The translations under genes were made by a program, and so were the position numbers. A stretch of DNA of 64,000 bases, from the NCBI GenBank assembly GCA_910575605.1, contig CAJTEW010000001.1:344049-408048 (forward strand), in the 5' to 3' direction. Of this stretch, positions 25,648 to 34,597 are shown one piece after another; within the stretch, counting starts at the first letter, position 1; every line of letters begins with the position of its first letter. A model generated the notes under the pieces. The model ran no database searches, was not told where the DNA came from, and saw only the letters and a list, made by a program, of their open reading frames with translations. The stretch is from Lachnospiraceae bacterium. GTDB lineage: Bacteria > Bacillota > Clostridia > Lachnospirales > Lachnospiraceae.

Positions 25648-26406
25648 CTATTTTCCTGCATCAAAACTCTTTGCAGCTATGATACGGGATAGAAACTGCT
25701 TTGTTCTTTCTTCCTTCGGATTGTTGAAAATCTCATCCGGAGTGCCCTCCTCTATCACCACACCTCCGTCCATGAAAATCACCTTGTCAGCAATATCCTG
25801 GGCAAAGCTAAGCTCATGGGTAACCACCAGCATAGTAATTCCCCTCTTTGCTACATTCTTCATAACCTCTAATGTCTCCTCAATCAGTTCCGGATCCAGT
25901 GCAGACGTCGGCTCATCGAAAAGTATAATTTCCGGCTCCAGAGCAATTGCCCGGGCAATCCCTACACGCTGCTGCTGACCTCCGGAAAGCTGAGAAGGAT
26001 AATAGTCCACCTTATCAGAAAGTCTGACCCATGCAAGGGCATCCTCTGCTTTCTTTCTTGCTTCTTCCTTTGACATTTTCTTTACCACGATTAAACCATG
26101 CATTACATTCTGCAGAGCTGTTTTATTTGCAAATAAATTATAGTTCTGAAATACAAATCCGACCTTCTTTCGGATTTCATGGATTTCTTTCTTCTTTACC
26201 TTTGCAAAATCAACTGTCATATCTCCAACTGTAAGCTCTCCGCTGTCAGCACGTTCAAGAAAGTTAATACAACGGAGCATTGTTGTCTTTCCCGAACCGC
26301 TGGGGCCAAGTACTACAACCACCTGATGCGGCTCCACTTTAATGGATGCCCCGGTCAGCACCTTCAGCTTGTCAAAACTTTTGTATATATTTTTTATTTC
26401 TATCAT
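25648..26406 (-). CDS. Polar amino acid ABC transporter, ATP-binding protein
   Basis: A 252-residue ABC ATPase of the GlnQ/TcyN type. Walker [11 protein letters not shown]-loop [13 protein letters not shown], signature [19 protein letters not shown], Walker [13 protein letters not shown] and the switch His in VVTHE are all present. It powers uptake by the two permeases encoded at 27658-29072 with the binding protein at 29104-29985. The amidohydrolase gene sits between the permease genes and this one, an order also seen in sulfur-compound uptake operons of Bacillus. It starts 17 nt after the amidohydrolase stop. Confidence 0.93.
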   Translation of the reverse strand: MIEIKNIYKSFDKLKVLTGASIKVEPHQVVVVLGPSGSGKTTMLRCINFLERADSGELTVGDMTVDFAKVKKKEIHEIRKKVGFVFQNYNLFANKTALQNVMHGLIVVKKMSKEEARKKAEDALAWVRLSDKVDYYPSQLSGGQQQRVGIARAIALEPEIILFDEPTSALDPELIEETLEVMKNVAKRGITMLVVTHELSFAQDIADKVIFMDGGVVIEEGTPDEIFNNPKEERTKQFLSRIIAAKSFDAGK

Positions 26407-26423
26407 TATCCTATGACTCCTTC

Positions 26424-27638
26424 CTAAAGACAGATCTCTGTCTGCCGCGGCAGTCCGTCTTCCATAAGCGCCACCACATATTTCACCGTTGCTTTCACAC
26501 CCATGTCCATAACACTCTCATCCACATCAAAGCGCTCATTATGATGCTCTGCCCCGCTTCCATATGACGGATTCTTAATTCCCAGAAGGGCCATCACTCC
26601 CGGATATTTATGGCAGTACATACTAAAACTTTCCGAAGCATAAAACAGAGGAAATTCTTCAGGTACCGCCTCCTTGCCGCATATTTCACGAATTGCTTTT
26701 TTAGCCGCCTCTGCGTGGGGAACACTGTTCACAACAGGGATTCCCACTTCATCCATAACCCGGCCGAAACGCACAGAACAATTATGCATGGCTGCCGTAT
26801 GCCGGGCAACATTTTTTACGATTTCCAATGCCTTTTTTCCTTCATGCCTGTCAAAGAAACGTAAGGAGCCTTTTATCTGCGCAGTCTCCGGGAATACGTT
26901 CATGGCTTCCCCTCCATGAATACAGGTGATTCCAAATGTCACTGTTTTCTCAACATCCAGCTGATTCAAAAAAGCACCCGGAATATTCGCCACAATGGAT
27001 GCAGCTGCAAAAACCGGATTTATGGATAAATCCGGGCGAGATCCATGCCCCCCGCGCCCCTGTACTTCAATATCCACACCTCCAAATCCAGTCATGCAGG
27101 CCCCGGAACGTATACCAATGCGTCCAGATTCCAGCGCTGCATACACATGAACCGCCCACACTGTATCAATTTTCTTTTCAGATAAAGCCTCCAGTATCTG
27201 CCTGCTGCTGGCTCCATTTTCTTCCCCTGATTCAAAACAAAAATAAACGATGCCGCACAAGCTCTCCCTTAAGGCACAAAGCACCTCCATACTGCCAAGC
27301 AGCATTGCAGAATGAGCATCATGTCCACACGCATGGCATGTGTTTTTCTGCTCTGATATACAGCATCTTGGCCCCTTCAGATTCTCAGGATTTTCCTTCA
27401 AAGGAAGTGCGTCCATATCTGCTCTCAGAGCAATATGAGGTCCTTCTTTCCCCGTATCCAGTACAGCTATAACAGCGGTCTCTGCCACCGTGTCATAAGG
27501 AAGTCCCAGCTTTTCAATATAGCTGCAGATATAATCATGAGTACGAAACTCTTTCCCGCCAATTTCTGCAAAAGCATGTATCTTTCTTCTGTGAGCAATT
27601 ACAATCTCTTTTACCCTCTCTGTCTCCTTTTGCAACAT
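26424..27638 (-). CDS. M20-family amidohydrolase (N-acyl amino acid deacylase-like)
   Basis: A 404-residue metalloenzyme of the M20D group, which hydrolyses N-acetyl or other N-acyl amino acids and hippurate-like amides. Metal motifs: [38 protein letters not shown] and the lid [18 protein letters not shown] 27638 has GGGAG 7 nt upstream; a TTG nine codons earlier overlaps the permease gene. Its position inside an amino-acid importer operon suggests it deacylates the imported compound in the cytoplasm, as proposed for YxeP and YtnL in B. subtilis organosulfur operons. Confidence 0.88.
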   Translation of the reverse strand: MLQKETERVKEIVIAHRRKIHAFAEIGGKEFRTHDYICSYIEKLGLPYDTVAETAVIAVLDTGKEGPHIALRADMDALPLKENPENLKGPRCCISEQKNTCHACGHDAHSAMLLGSMEVLCALRESLCGIVYFCFESGEENGASSRQILEALSEKKIDTVWAVHVYAALESGRIGIRSGACMTGFGGVDIEVQGRGGHGSRPDLSINPVFAAASIVANIPGAFLNQLDVEKTVTFGITCIHGGEAMNVFPETAQIKGSLRFFDRHEGKKALEIVKNVARHTAAMHNCSVRFGRVMDEVGIPVVNSVPHAEAAKKAIREICGKEAVPEEFPLFYASESFSMYCHKYPGVMALLGIKNPSYGSGAEHHNERFDVDESVMDMGVKATVKYVVALMEDGLPRQTEICL

Positions 27639-27657
27639 ATCTTTACTCCCGTCTTTC

Positions 27658-28362
27658 TTACGCAATCTGTTTTACACTTTTTGCAAAATATTTTTCCAGC
27701 ATTTTACTGATTTGCTCAATAACTATACCAAGTACCCAGAACACCAGTGCAGCCGCAGTGTACGCTTCCAGATATGCATACGACTCTGTCGCTGCATCTG
27801 TAGCGCTTTTCAGAATGTCACTGACCCCCATAACATTTACAAGCGCTGTCATCTTAAGCAGAGACAGAATACTGTTTGTCAAAGGCGGAATGACTACTCT
27901 GAACATTTGTGGAAAAATAATATCCCGAAAGGTTTGGAACGCAGTCATACCTACCGCATATCCTGCCTCAAACTGCCCCCTTGGAATAGCAATAAGACCA
28001 CTTCTTAACACCTCAGAAATTCCGGGAAATGATACAATCGTAAGGCCGATAACCGCAATATAAATCAGGTTTACATCGCGGATACTCATCTTAAGATGAA
28101 AGAATGCCGCAAAGTCATTAAATTTATATGTATACACCATAATACAGATAAGCAGTATCAGATTTGCCGGAAACGCTTTACATAATGCAATAAACACATC
28201 CAGCAGCTTCGATATTACCGGCAGCCTGTAGGTCCTTAAAAGCGCAGCCAGCATTCCAAGAACAACACAGATGCCCAAAGTTACAAAACACATAAGCAGA
28301 TTTCTTGGTATCTTAGATATTGCTGCCTGCAGACATATCATAAAATATTTTTCCTGTATCAT
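27658..28362 (-). CDS. Amino acid ABC transporter permease
   Basis: A 234-residue inner-membrane permease of the HisM/GlnP family, with about five hydrophobic segments and the EAA loop (EVLRSGLIAIPRGQFEAGYA, then AVGMTAFQTFRDII) that docks on the ATPase. Its start overlaps the end of the first permease gene by 4 nt (ATGA-type), so they are coupled and probably form a heterodimeric channel. Confidence 0.92.
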   Translation of the reverse strand: MIQEKYFMICLQAAISKIPRNLLMCFVTLGICVVLGMLAALLRTYRLPVISKLLDVFIALCKAFPANLILLICIMVYTYKFNDFAAFFHLKMSIRDVNLIYIAVIGLTIVSFPGISEVLRSGLIAIPRGQFEAGYAVGMTAFQTFRDIIFPQMFRVVIPPLTNSILSLLKMTALVNVMGVSDILKSATDAATESYAYLEAYTAAALVFWVLGIVIEQISKMLEKYFAKSVKQIA

Positions 28363-29072
28363 ACTGCCTCCGTTCTCTGCCGGCGCCCATATTCATCCTT
28401 TTGTCCAAAGGCCAGCCGTTTATTTACATATCCAAAGAGTAGTTCTAGTGCAAGGCTGATAATTGCAAATACAATTGCACAGCAGATATAGCCCTCCAGA
28501 AGATGCCCTCTTGATACTGCAATATTCCGCGCTTTTCCAATCATATCAATAACATTAACCATATATGCAAGTGCTGTCGCCTGAAACAGTCCGATAAAAA
28601 GATTGCCCAGCATAGGTAATGAAATTTTCAAAGCCTGTGGAACTACAATATCCCTCATAGTCTGAAAGCCTGTCATGCCTACCGCATATCCTGCTTCCAA
28701 CTGTCCGGCAGGTACTGCTAGTATAGACGAACGTATTGTTTCAGAAAGAAAGGCCGAAATATTAATGCTGTAGGCTGCAAACACAAAAATTACTGGATTC
28801 CAGCCGTTTGCATCAATGCCAAACTTTTCCAGAAATACTGGAAGGCCAAAGTAGACTACAAACATCTGTGTAATCACCGGTGTACACCTCACATATGAAA
28901 CATACACTGTTAAAAATTGTTCCAGTACCGGAATTTTTTTCAGCCGGGCCGCTGCAATTACAAAGCCAAGCAAAAAGCTCGCTGCAAACGGAACAAGCAC
29001 CAGTTCTAATGTGACAGGAAATTTAGAAATAATATCTGGAAAATAGTCCGCTACATATTTCCATGAAAACAT
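28359..29072 (-). CDS. Amino acid ABC transporter permease
   Basis: A 237-residue HisM/GlnP-family permease with the EAA loop SSILAVPAGQLEAGYAVGMT followed by GFQTMRDIVVPQAL. It is the first of two paralogous permeases, as in TcyL/TcyM-type cystine importers. It starts 31 nt downstream of the binding-protein gene. Confidence 0.92.
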   Translation of the reverse strand: MFSWKYVADYFPDIISKFPVTLELVLVPFAASFLLGFVIAAARLKKIPVLEQFLTVYVSYVRCTPVITQMFVVYFGLPVFLEKFGIDANGWNPVIFVFAAYSINISAFLSETIRSSILAVPAGQLEAGYAVGMTGFQTMRDIVVPQALKISLPMLGNLFIGLFQATALAYMVNVIDMIGKARNIAVSRGHLLEGYICCAIVFAIISLALELLFGYVNKRLAFGQKDEYGRRQRTEAV

Positions 29073-29103
29073 TTAAAAAACCCCTCTCTCATTTTCCATC
29101 TTT

Positions 29104-29985
29104 TTATTGGGGAACTACAGAATAATCCTCGTCAAACCAGTTCATAGAAATCTCTTTGACTGCTCCCTCATCTCGCAGCTCTTTAATAACTGCATCGAAC
29201 TCTTCCTGCAGCTTTGTATTGTCTTTCTTAAAAAGTGCATAAGTCCCGCAGTCCGCATCATCACCAAGCAGGTTCACTGTTCCGATTTCAATGTCTGCAT
29301 CTGGATATTTGTCAATAAATCTTGTCTTCACATCAAAATATGTATGAGTATACGCATCATAAAGACCATTTTCGATTCCCGCCAGTATTGCCTCATCAGA
29401 CGGCATAGTCTCCTGAAGAATAATCGGATTATCCGGATTGTCCTCATTGTAAGCAGCTAAAGCCTTTCCGATATTATCCATACTGTTATTGGAAAGGGTC
29501 ATTCCTGCCGTACTGGCAATATCTGTAATATCCTTCCGCCCCTTTTTATAGATAAAACGATAGCTTCCAAAATACATCAGCGATTCTCCTGAAACCGTAT
29601 ATTTCTCTGCACGCTCTTCGTTGTATCCCAAATGATGGGATACAATATCATACTTTCCGCTCTCCAGACCTACAAACAGATTATCCCATGTATCACATAC
29701 CACTTCCACATCATACTTATCTGCCATCTTCTCTGCAACCTTGAGATACAAATCATATTCATATCCCGCAGGATTTTCTGATTCGTCCAGATAGCAAAAC
29801 GGCGGATATGCATTGCCAATTGCAATGGTAATCTTCTGTTTTCCTTCAGAATCTTCCTCATCCTCTGTCTTAGTTGTTTCCACAGTTTCCTTTTTTTCTT
29901 CTCCGTCGTCGGAGCCAGTGCATCCCGCCAGCAGGGAAACTACCAGCATAGTACACAGCATGAAACTTAAAATTCTTTTCTTCAT
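29104..29985 (-). CDS. Amino acid ABC transporter substrate-binding lipoprotein
   Basis: A 293-residue extracellular solute-binding protein of family 3. The signal peptide ends in lipobox LLAGC, followed by an acidic glutamate/threonine-rich linker (about residues 24-48). The domain starts ITIAIGNAYPPFCYLDE, with GYEYDLYLKVAEKM and GLESGKYDIVSHH typical of cystine/polar amino acid binders. It is the first gene of a seven-gene operon ending with the molybdoenzyme and polyferredoxin. A sigma-A-type promoter and an 11-bp tandem repeat lie directly upstream. Confidence 0.92.
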   Translation of the reverse strand: MKKRILSFMLCTMLVVSLLAGCTGSDDGEEKKETVETTKTEDEEDSEGKQKITIAIGNAYPPFCYLDESENPAGYEYDLYLKVAEKMADKYDVEVVCDTWDNLFVGLESGKYDIVSHHLGYNEERAEKYTVSGESLMYFGSYRFIYKKGRKDITDIASTAGMTLSNNSMDNIGKALAAYNEDNPDNPIILQETMPSDEAILAGIENGLYDAYTHTYFDVKTRFIDKYPDADIEIGTVNLLGDDADCGTYALFKKDNTKLQEEFDAVIKELRDEGAVKEISMNWFDEDYSVVPQ

Positions 29986-30018
29986 AGTTCTCCTTTCTCT
30001 CTTGCAATAACAAGAAAA

Positions 30019-30040
30019 TCAATTAATAGTCAATTAATTA
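30019..30040. repeat. 11-bp tandem repeat at the importer promoter
   Basis: TCAATTAATAG (30019-30029) and TCAATTAATTA (30030-30040): the first nine bases are identical and the copies are in helical phase. The second copy overlaps the -10 element, a position suited to a repressor. Confidence 0.5.
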
Positions 30041-30066
30041 TATCTATGCTACTAAAATTTGTCCAA
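30037..30066 (-). promoter_or_regulatory. Promoter of the importer-molybdoenzyme operon
   Basis: Minus-strand TTGGAC (30066-30061), 18-nt spacer, TATAAT (30042-30037), about 50 nt before the binding-protein start. Confidence 0.6.
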
Positions 30067-30120
30067 TTGAAAAAAACCTTGTAATTTTAACATATATTGA
30101 CACTCTCTATATAGTATTAT

Positions 30121-30163
30121 AAAACAACAGGAGTATTTCTTTTAAAAATACTCCTGTTGTTTT
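30121..30163 (-). terminator. Terminator enclosing the histidine kinase stop codon
   Basis: Perfect 18-bp stem (30121-30138 with 30146-30163) ending in a T-run on the minus strand. The kinase stop codon (30142-30144) lies in the loop, so the last codons of the gene form part of the hairpin. Confidence 0.85.
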
Positions 30164-31593
30164 AACATTAAGGACACTCGTCCTCCATATCCTTCTTCTG
30201 CTTCATTTTCTAAAACAAGCCGTCCACCCTGCCGCAGAAGGAACTGTGAAGCAATATAAAGCCCTAGTCCCCAGTGGTTTTTTTCATGTCTGCTTTTATC
30301 TCCCTGATAAAACTGCTCTGATGCATAAATCAGCTCTTCTTTCGTAAAGCCGTTTCCCCTGTCAATTACCCTGGCCGCCAAATAATGTATTCCGTCCTCC
30401 TCTACAGTCTCCATTACTATTCGAATGACTTTTTCTTTGCAAGCCTGACTTAAAGATGTCCTAAAGGTATACTCAAGTGCATTAGTTATAATATTATCCC
30501 ATGCCCGCCGAATCTCCGCCAGATTACACAGAATGTCACCGCACAGCGCGTCTTTCTCCTCCCTATCCTCTTCAACCTTAATTTTACCGCCGTAATATCC
30601 TGCCGCCAGTTCCTTTGCCCTCTCTTTAAGCTGTTCGGAAAGTTTTACAGCAGATATGGACTCTGCTGTCTGCGTCTTCTCCTCCATAAAAAGCATATCC
30701 TGAAGCTTAACTAGATAATCTTCAATCTCTGCCACATTTTCCCGAATATAGCCGCTGTATTCTCTACATGCCTCTAAAAGCTCCTCCTCATCTAAAAGTT
30801 CCGCATTTCCCTTAATCACTGTCAGGGGGGTTTTAATATCATGGGCAAGAGCTGCTACCTGCTCCCTCTTATATCTTTCAAGCCTCCACTGCCTGTCAAG
30901 AGATTCCTTTAATGCTGATCCCATCTGAGCCAAAGAGATCATCACCTCGTCAATCTCCTTTATATCTGAGTGTACTTCCCCTATTTCTAGATCCTGACCC
31001 TGGATGCTTTCCGTCACTTCATTCAGTACCTTAAGCCTTTTTGATATCATCGTGGCAAAATGCTTTGAAACCACAATTGTCTGCAGGAAAAACAGCACAA
31101 TAAAAAGTAACACAATGCAGATATCAGGAGCCGGCAGATATTTCCTAAAAAAGGCATTTACTGCCTGTGTCTTAATATAATACCTCATGATGCAGACCTC
31201 TTCATTTTCTCGTAAAAGAAACCGGTACACCCCACCACCGTCTGCAAATGTATCATTATCCGTGTATGCCTCCCACGCATCCTTACAGTCCTTTTCATCA
31301 AAATTTCCATAAAGAAAGTAGCCGTTTCTATCATATACGCCATATCTGCTTCCCACAGGAAGCATCTCCTGTGTTACCTTTTTGGTACTTATAATCTCTT
31401 CTCTCTTTTCATTAATCTGACGCTCCATATAATTGGCAGGCAATACTACCCCTATACTCACCAGCACGTTAAATAACAACAGCATAAAAGCCGCCAGTAA
31501 AACTGTATTTACACAAAAAATGCAGATATATTTCACAAAAATGCCTGTCAATGTCCGACGTTTTCCTGTTTCCACCTGTATCCAATCCCCCAT
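30142..31593 (-). CDS. Sensor histidine kinase, lantibiotic-sensing (LanK) type
   Basis: A 483-residue membrane kinase. Two membrane segments (about residues 22-50 and 150-172) bracket an extracellular domain of about 100 residues. Then come a HAMP-like linker, the phospho-acceptor box ALAHDIKTPLTVIKG, the N box DNIITNALEYT and the G box VIDRGNGFT. It overlaps the response regulator gene by 46 nt; a TTG start about 13 codons in (near RTLTGIF) is possible because ATG 31593 has a weak ribosome site. Together with the regulator and LanFEG-like genes upstream it forms a peptide-antibiotic detoxification module. Confidence 0.88.
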   Translation of the reverse strand: MGDWIQVETGKRRTLTGIFVKYICIFCVNTVLLAAFMLLLFNVLVSIGVVLPANYMERQINEKREEIISTKKVTQEMLPVGSRYGVYDRNGYFLYGNFDEKDCKDAWEAYTDNDTFADGGGVYRFLLRENEEVCIMRYYIKTQAVNAFFRKYLPAPDICIVLLFIVLFFLQTIVVSKHFATMISKRLKVLNEVTESIQGQDLEIGEVHSDIKEIDEVMISLAQMGSALKESLDRQWRLERYKREQVAALAHDIKTPLTVIKGNAELLDEEELLEACREYSGYIRENVAEIEDYLVKLQDMLFMEEKTQTAESISAVKLSEQLKERAKELAAGYYGGKIKVEEDREEKDALCGDILCNLAEIRRAWDNIITNALEYTFRTSLSQACKEKVIRIVMETVEEDGIHYLAARVIDRGNGFTKEELIYASEQFYQGDKSRHEKNHWGLGLYIASQFLLRQGGRLVLENEAEEGYGGRVSLMLKQQEYF

Positions 31594-32225
31594 ACTGTCT
31601 CAATTGGTTCAAGATGAACCTTTTTTAACTTTGCCCGTATGTTTTTTACATGCTCTGTAATCACTGAATTATCACTTTCACCATCATAGCCAAACACAGC
31701 CTCATAGATGCGTTCCTTTGAGAACACCTGTCCCCGGTTCATAGCCAGATATTCACAGATGGCATATTCACTTTTTGTAAACTCCAACTCTTTGCCTTCA
31801 TAAAACGCCTGCTTTGCCTTAAGTTTAAAACTTACTCCTCCCACAGATACTGTATATTTTTTCTCCCTGCTTTCCCTGCGCAGATGAGCTGCAACCCGAG
31901 CTCTTAACTCTCCAATTCCAAAGGGCTTTAATATATAATCATCACCGCCAAGCCCCAGTCCCCGCATCAGAGCCTCCTCATCGGATTTTGCCGTCAAGAA
32001 CAAAATAGGGCAGTCTGTCATATCTCGGATTTCCTCACACAAAGTAAATCCATCCTTTCCCGGCATCATCACATCCAGAAGAATGAGCTGGTAATCCTGA
32101 AGCTTAAGAGAGCACACCTTATCGGGATCCTCTACTGCCGTCACCTCGTAGCCCTCCTTCTCCAGTGCATGCTTAATCAGCTTCAAAATATCTTTTTTAT
32201 CATCAACCGCCAATATTTTAGTCAT
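31548..32225 (-). CDS. OmpR-family response regulator, LanR type
   Basis: A 225-residue regulator with receiver domain (acidic DDKKD, phospho-acceptor D in ILLDVMMPGKDG, K in YILKPFG) and a winged-helix DNA-binding domain (TKSEYAICEYLAMNRGQVFS, then SVITEHVKNIRAKL). ATG 32225 was chosen for its GGAAGG ribosome site; the frame upstream lies inside the permease gene, with which it overlaps by 8 nt. It likely activates the lanFEG-like promoter, where 11-bp tandem repeats are present at 34486-34507. Confidence 0.92.
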   Translation of the reverse strand: MTKILAVDDKKDILKLIKHALEKEGYEVTAVEDPDKVCSLKLQDYQLILLDVMMPGKDGFTLCEEIRDMTDCPILFLTAKSDEEALMRGLGLGGDDYILKPFGIGELRARVAAHLRRESREKKYTVSVGGVSFKLKAKQAFYEGKELEFTKSEYAICEYLAMNRGQVFSKERIYEAVFGYDGESDNSVITEHVKNIRAKLKKVHLEPIETVWGIGYRWKQENVGH

Positions 32226-32973
32226 TATTTTGCCTTCCTTCATAAAAATGAAATGCCGCCAATGTAAAAAGAACAATTCCCGCCGTCACCGCCCCATTTA
32301 CAAAAAGCGTCCCTCTTAACTCTTCCACAGCTGCGGGAAATCTCCCTTCCAGACAATACCTGAGATAATATCCTTCCCAGTGCCCGCCATAAGTACATGG
32401 GAAAAACTGCCATAGCCCTTCTCCAAGTCCGGTAAGCATAAGCGCTGACACTACTGATTCCACAGCTCCCATGCAGATAGAGATACTCTTCGGTTTCCAT
32501 AGATTTAAAAATACATGGAGAAAATACATTCCGATACTGCCGGCCCACATAAAAAAAATTATCATCAAACAGAACCTTATATCAAACCTGCCTCTTTTTA
32601 AAAGGAGATTATATCCCGCCATAAATCCGCCAACCGCTATCGCTATCCCTGTAAGTCCCATAAAGAAACATACAAACCATTTGGCCAAAAATATATTCCG
32701 CCGTTTTACCGCCATGCCAAGAAATACAAGGAAATGATTCCCTTCCTCCACCGAAACATTCTGGGCGCATGCAATACTAATAACAAGCGGAAATGATACA
32801 GTAAGTACTGTAATATAACCGGAAAGCTCACTTTCCCACTTATGAGTGCTTACTCCATAATAGCATAAAAATAATAAAATTCCAAATACCGGAACAAGAA
32901 GATGAAGCCAGAAAAAAGCAGTATGCTTCATCTTATAAAACTCCGAATATACCAGCCGAGCAAATTCCCTCAT
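32218..32973 (-). CDS. Lantibiotic-immunity ABC transporter permease, LanG/MutG-like
   Basis: A 251-residue membrane protein with six predicted segments (start LVYSEFYKMKHTAFFWLHLL, and a C-terminal GLWQFFPCTYGGH) like the MutG/LanG permeases that expel lantibiotics from the membrane. It follows the LanE-like gene without a gap (stop 32974, start 32973) and overlaps the regulator gene by 8 nt. Confidence 0.85.
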   Translation of the reverse strand: MREFARLVYSEFYKMKHTAFFWLHLLVPVFGILLFLCYYGVSTHKWESELSGYITVLTVSFPLVISIACAQNVSVEEGNHFLVFLGMAVKRRNIFLAKWFVCFFMGLTGIAIAVGGFMAGYNLLLKRGRFDIRFCLMIIFFMWAGSIGMYFLHVFLNLWKPKSISICMGAVESVVSALMLTGLGEGLWQFFPCTYGGHWEGYYLRYCLEGRFPAAVEELRGTLFVNGAVTAGIVLFTLAAFHFYEGRQNND

Positions 32974-33741
32974 CTATTCTGCCACCTGCCTTTCAAACAC
33001 CTGCCTGCTGACTTTCCACAAAAGTAAGAACCATAAAATTGAACTAATAATTCCAGCTAAAACCCCTTTATATGTGACAAGCTCCGGCAGGTATGTAACA
33101 CTTTCAGGCCGTGCCACAAGACCGTTAGGAAGGATTTTCAGAATACTGCACATAAGCCTTGCAGAAATTGCTCCCGGCAGAAGCATAAAATATGGTTTTA
33201 ACGAAATTACCACTGCCATACACATATAGCCTGCCACATGGATAAGAGTAGCTGCAGCACCGCCGAAAAGCTGCAGCAGCAAAAGGCAGAAGGGCACCTG
33301 CCACAAACTCGTGAAAAATAAAACTGCCGCAGCCACAAGCTGGTTTTCTATCCCTATCTCTACCGCCAACTCTATATGAAGGAGTTCTTTAAAAAGAAAT
33401 CCCGCCAGAAGTACCGCCCCGCAAAGAACAAAGAGAGAAATGAAAAGCATTCGTATTCCATACAATACCTTTCCGTCCCATATTTTTTTCATATCAATGG
33501 GAAGGCTTAAAATATTCCGGTTTCTCTGCCTTTTCTCCTTTTCATACATGACTCCTGAAAGGAGCGCTGTAAAAGCCGGCAGAAGCCCCATATACCACCA
33601 GTTGAAGCAGTCTATAACCACATAATCCTCCGTGAGAACGGCTGCAATAAAAACAACTGCCAGCGGCATCCCCACTGTAAGTTTTCCCGCCGCTGTATGG
33701 CGGTTTTTTAATACCTCCGCTTTATAGCATTTCTTTAACAT
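32974..33741 (-). CDS. Lantibiotic-immunity ABC transporter permease, LanE/MutE-like
   Basis: A 255-residue, six-segment ABC-2-type permease. The N-terminal cytoplasmic KAEVLKNRHTAAGKL, the loop FNWWYMGLLPAFTALLSGVM and EKRQRNRNILSLPIDMKKIW are family hallmarks of MutE/EpiE. It overlaps the ATPase gene by 7 nt. With the LanG-like permease it should form the membrane part of an exporter protecting against a lantibiotic or bacitracin-like peptide. Confidence 0.85.
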   Translation of the reverse strand: MLKKCYKAEVLKNRHTAAGKLTVGMPLAVVFIAAVLTEDYVVIDCFNWWYMGLLPAFTALLSGVMYEKEKRQRNRNILSLPIDMKKIWDGKVLYGIRMLFISLFVLCGAVLLAGFLFKELLHIELAVEIGIENQLVAAAVLFFTSLWQVPFCLLLLQLFGGAAATLIHVAGYMCMAVVISLKPYFMLLPGAISARLMCSILKILPNGLVARPESVTYLPELVTYKGVLAGIISSILWFLLLWKVSRQVFERQVAE

Positions 33742-34445
33742 GCCTCTTCCTCCCTTCTATGTCCTGCAATCTCCATAAATAGTTCCTCCAGATGACCGCT
33801 GTCAGGCATCTCACCCTGAAATCCAAGTGAACCGTCCGCCATAATACCTATATAATCAGCTGTCTTTTCAATCTCACTTAAAATATGGCTAGATACAATT
33901 ACCGCAATCCCATCCTCTGGAAATCTCCGTATAAGCCTCCGAAGCTCACTGATGCCAATCGGATCCAGTCCGTTTACCGGTTCGTCAAGAATTAAAAGCT
34001 TTGGACGGTTCAAAAGTGCAATAGCAATACCAAGCCGCTGCTTCATTCCAAGGGAAAATTGCCCGGCACGCTGCTTCCCAGTGTGGGACAAATCTACAAT
34101 AGACAATACTTCCTCAATACGTTCCTCATTTACTCCAAGAAGAATCCCTCGTACCTTAAGATTCTCCCTTGCGCTTAAGTTTTCATAAATGGGCGGAGTC
34201 TCAATGAGCGCGCCAATATTTTGTAAATCCTTCCTTGTCCACGGGTGTCCGTCAAATAAAATTTCTCCTGATGTCGGACGAAGGATTCCGGTCAGCATTT
34301 TAAGAAGCGTAGATTTTCCCGCCCCGTTAGGGCCTAAAATTCCATAAACGCAGGGATACGGTATTTCTAAGGATACGGATTTTACCGCACACCTAGAACG
34401 GAAATTTTTTGTAAGCCCTGTTACCTTTAAAATAGTATCATACAT
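33735..34445 (-). CDS. Lantibiotic-immunity ABC transporter ATP-binding protein, LanF/MutF-like
   Basis: A 236-residue ABC ATPase: Walker A GPNGAGKST, signature FSLGMKQRLGIAIALL, Walker B LLILDEPVNGLDPIGISELR and switch VSSHILSE. The DPIGISELR extension and LGMKQR are typical of the BcrA/MutF group that confers self-protection or resistance to peptide antibiotics. It is first in the five-gene operon lanF-lanE-lanG-lanR-lanK with AGGAGG before ATG 34445. No lantibiotic precursor or modification gene is in the window, so this is probably a resistance module against other strains' or host peptides. Confidence 0.9.
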   Translation of the reverse strand: MYDTILKVTGLTKNFRSRCAVKSVSLEIPYPCVYGILGPNGAGKSTLLKMLTGILRPTSGEILFDGHPWTRKDLQNIGALIETPPIYENLSARENLKVRGILLGVNEERIEEVLSIVDLSHTGKQRAGQFSLGMKQRLGIAIALLNRPKLLILDEPVNGLDPIGISELRRLIRRFPEDGIAVIVSSHILSEIEKTADYIGIMADGSLGFQGEMPDSGHLEELFMEIAGHRREEEAC

Positions 34446-34476
34446 TATAACAACCTCCTTTTTTGTTTATGAAATT

Positions 34477-34507
34477 ATTGTAATGGGAAATTATAAGGAA
34501 ATTATAA
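34477..34507 (-). promoter_or_regulatory. Candidate LanR-controlled promoter with 11-bp tandem repeat
   Basis: GGAAATTATAA occurs twice head to tail (34486-34496 and 34497-34507, identical). On the minus strand the copies end just upstream of a -10-like TACAAT (34482-34477), and no -35 matches, as in activator-dependent NisR/SpaR-type promoters that use direct repeats with an 11-bp period. Confidence 0.55.
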
Positions 34508-34553
34508 GAATACGGAAATTTTTTGATTGGATTTAACCTTTCTAAGTATGGAG

Positions 34554-34597
34554 AAAACAGGATGCAGGCAGAAGATCTCCTGCCTGCATCCTGTTTT
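34554..34597 (-). terminator. Terminator after the HAD phosphatase gene
   Basis: Perfect 18-bp stem (34554-34571 with 34580-34597) with an 8-nt loop. It insulates the lanFEG-like promoter from upstream transcription. Confidence 0.9.
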
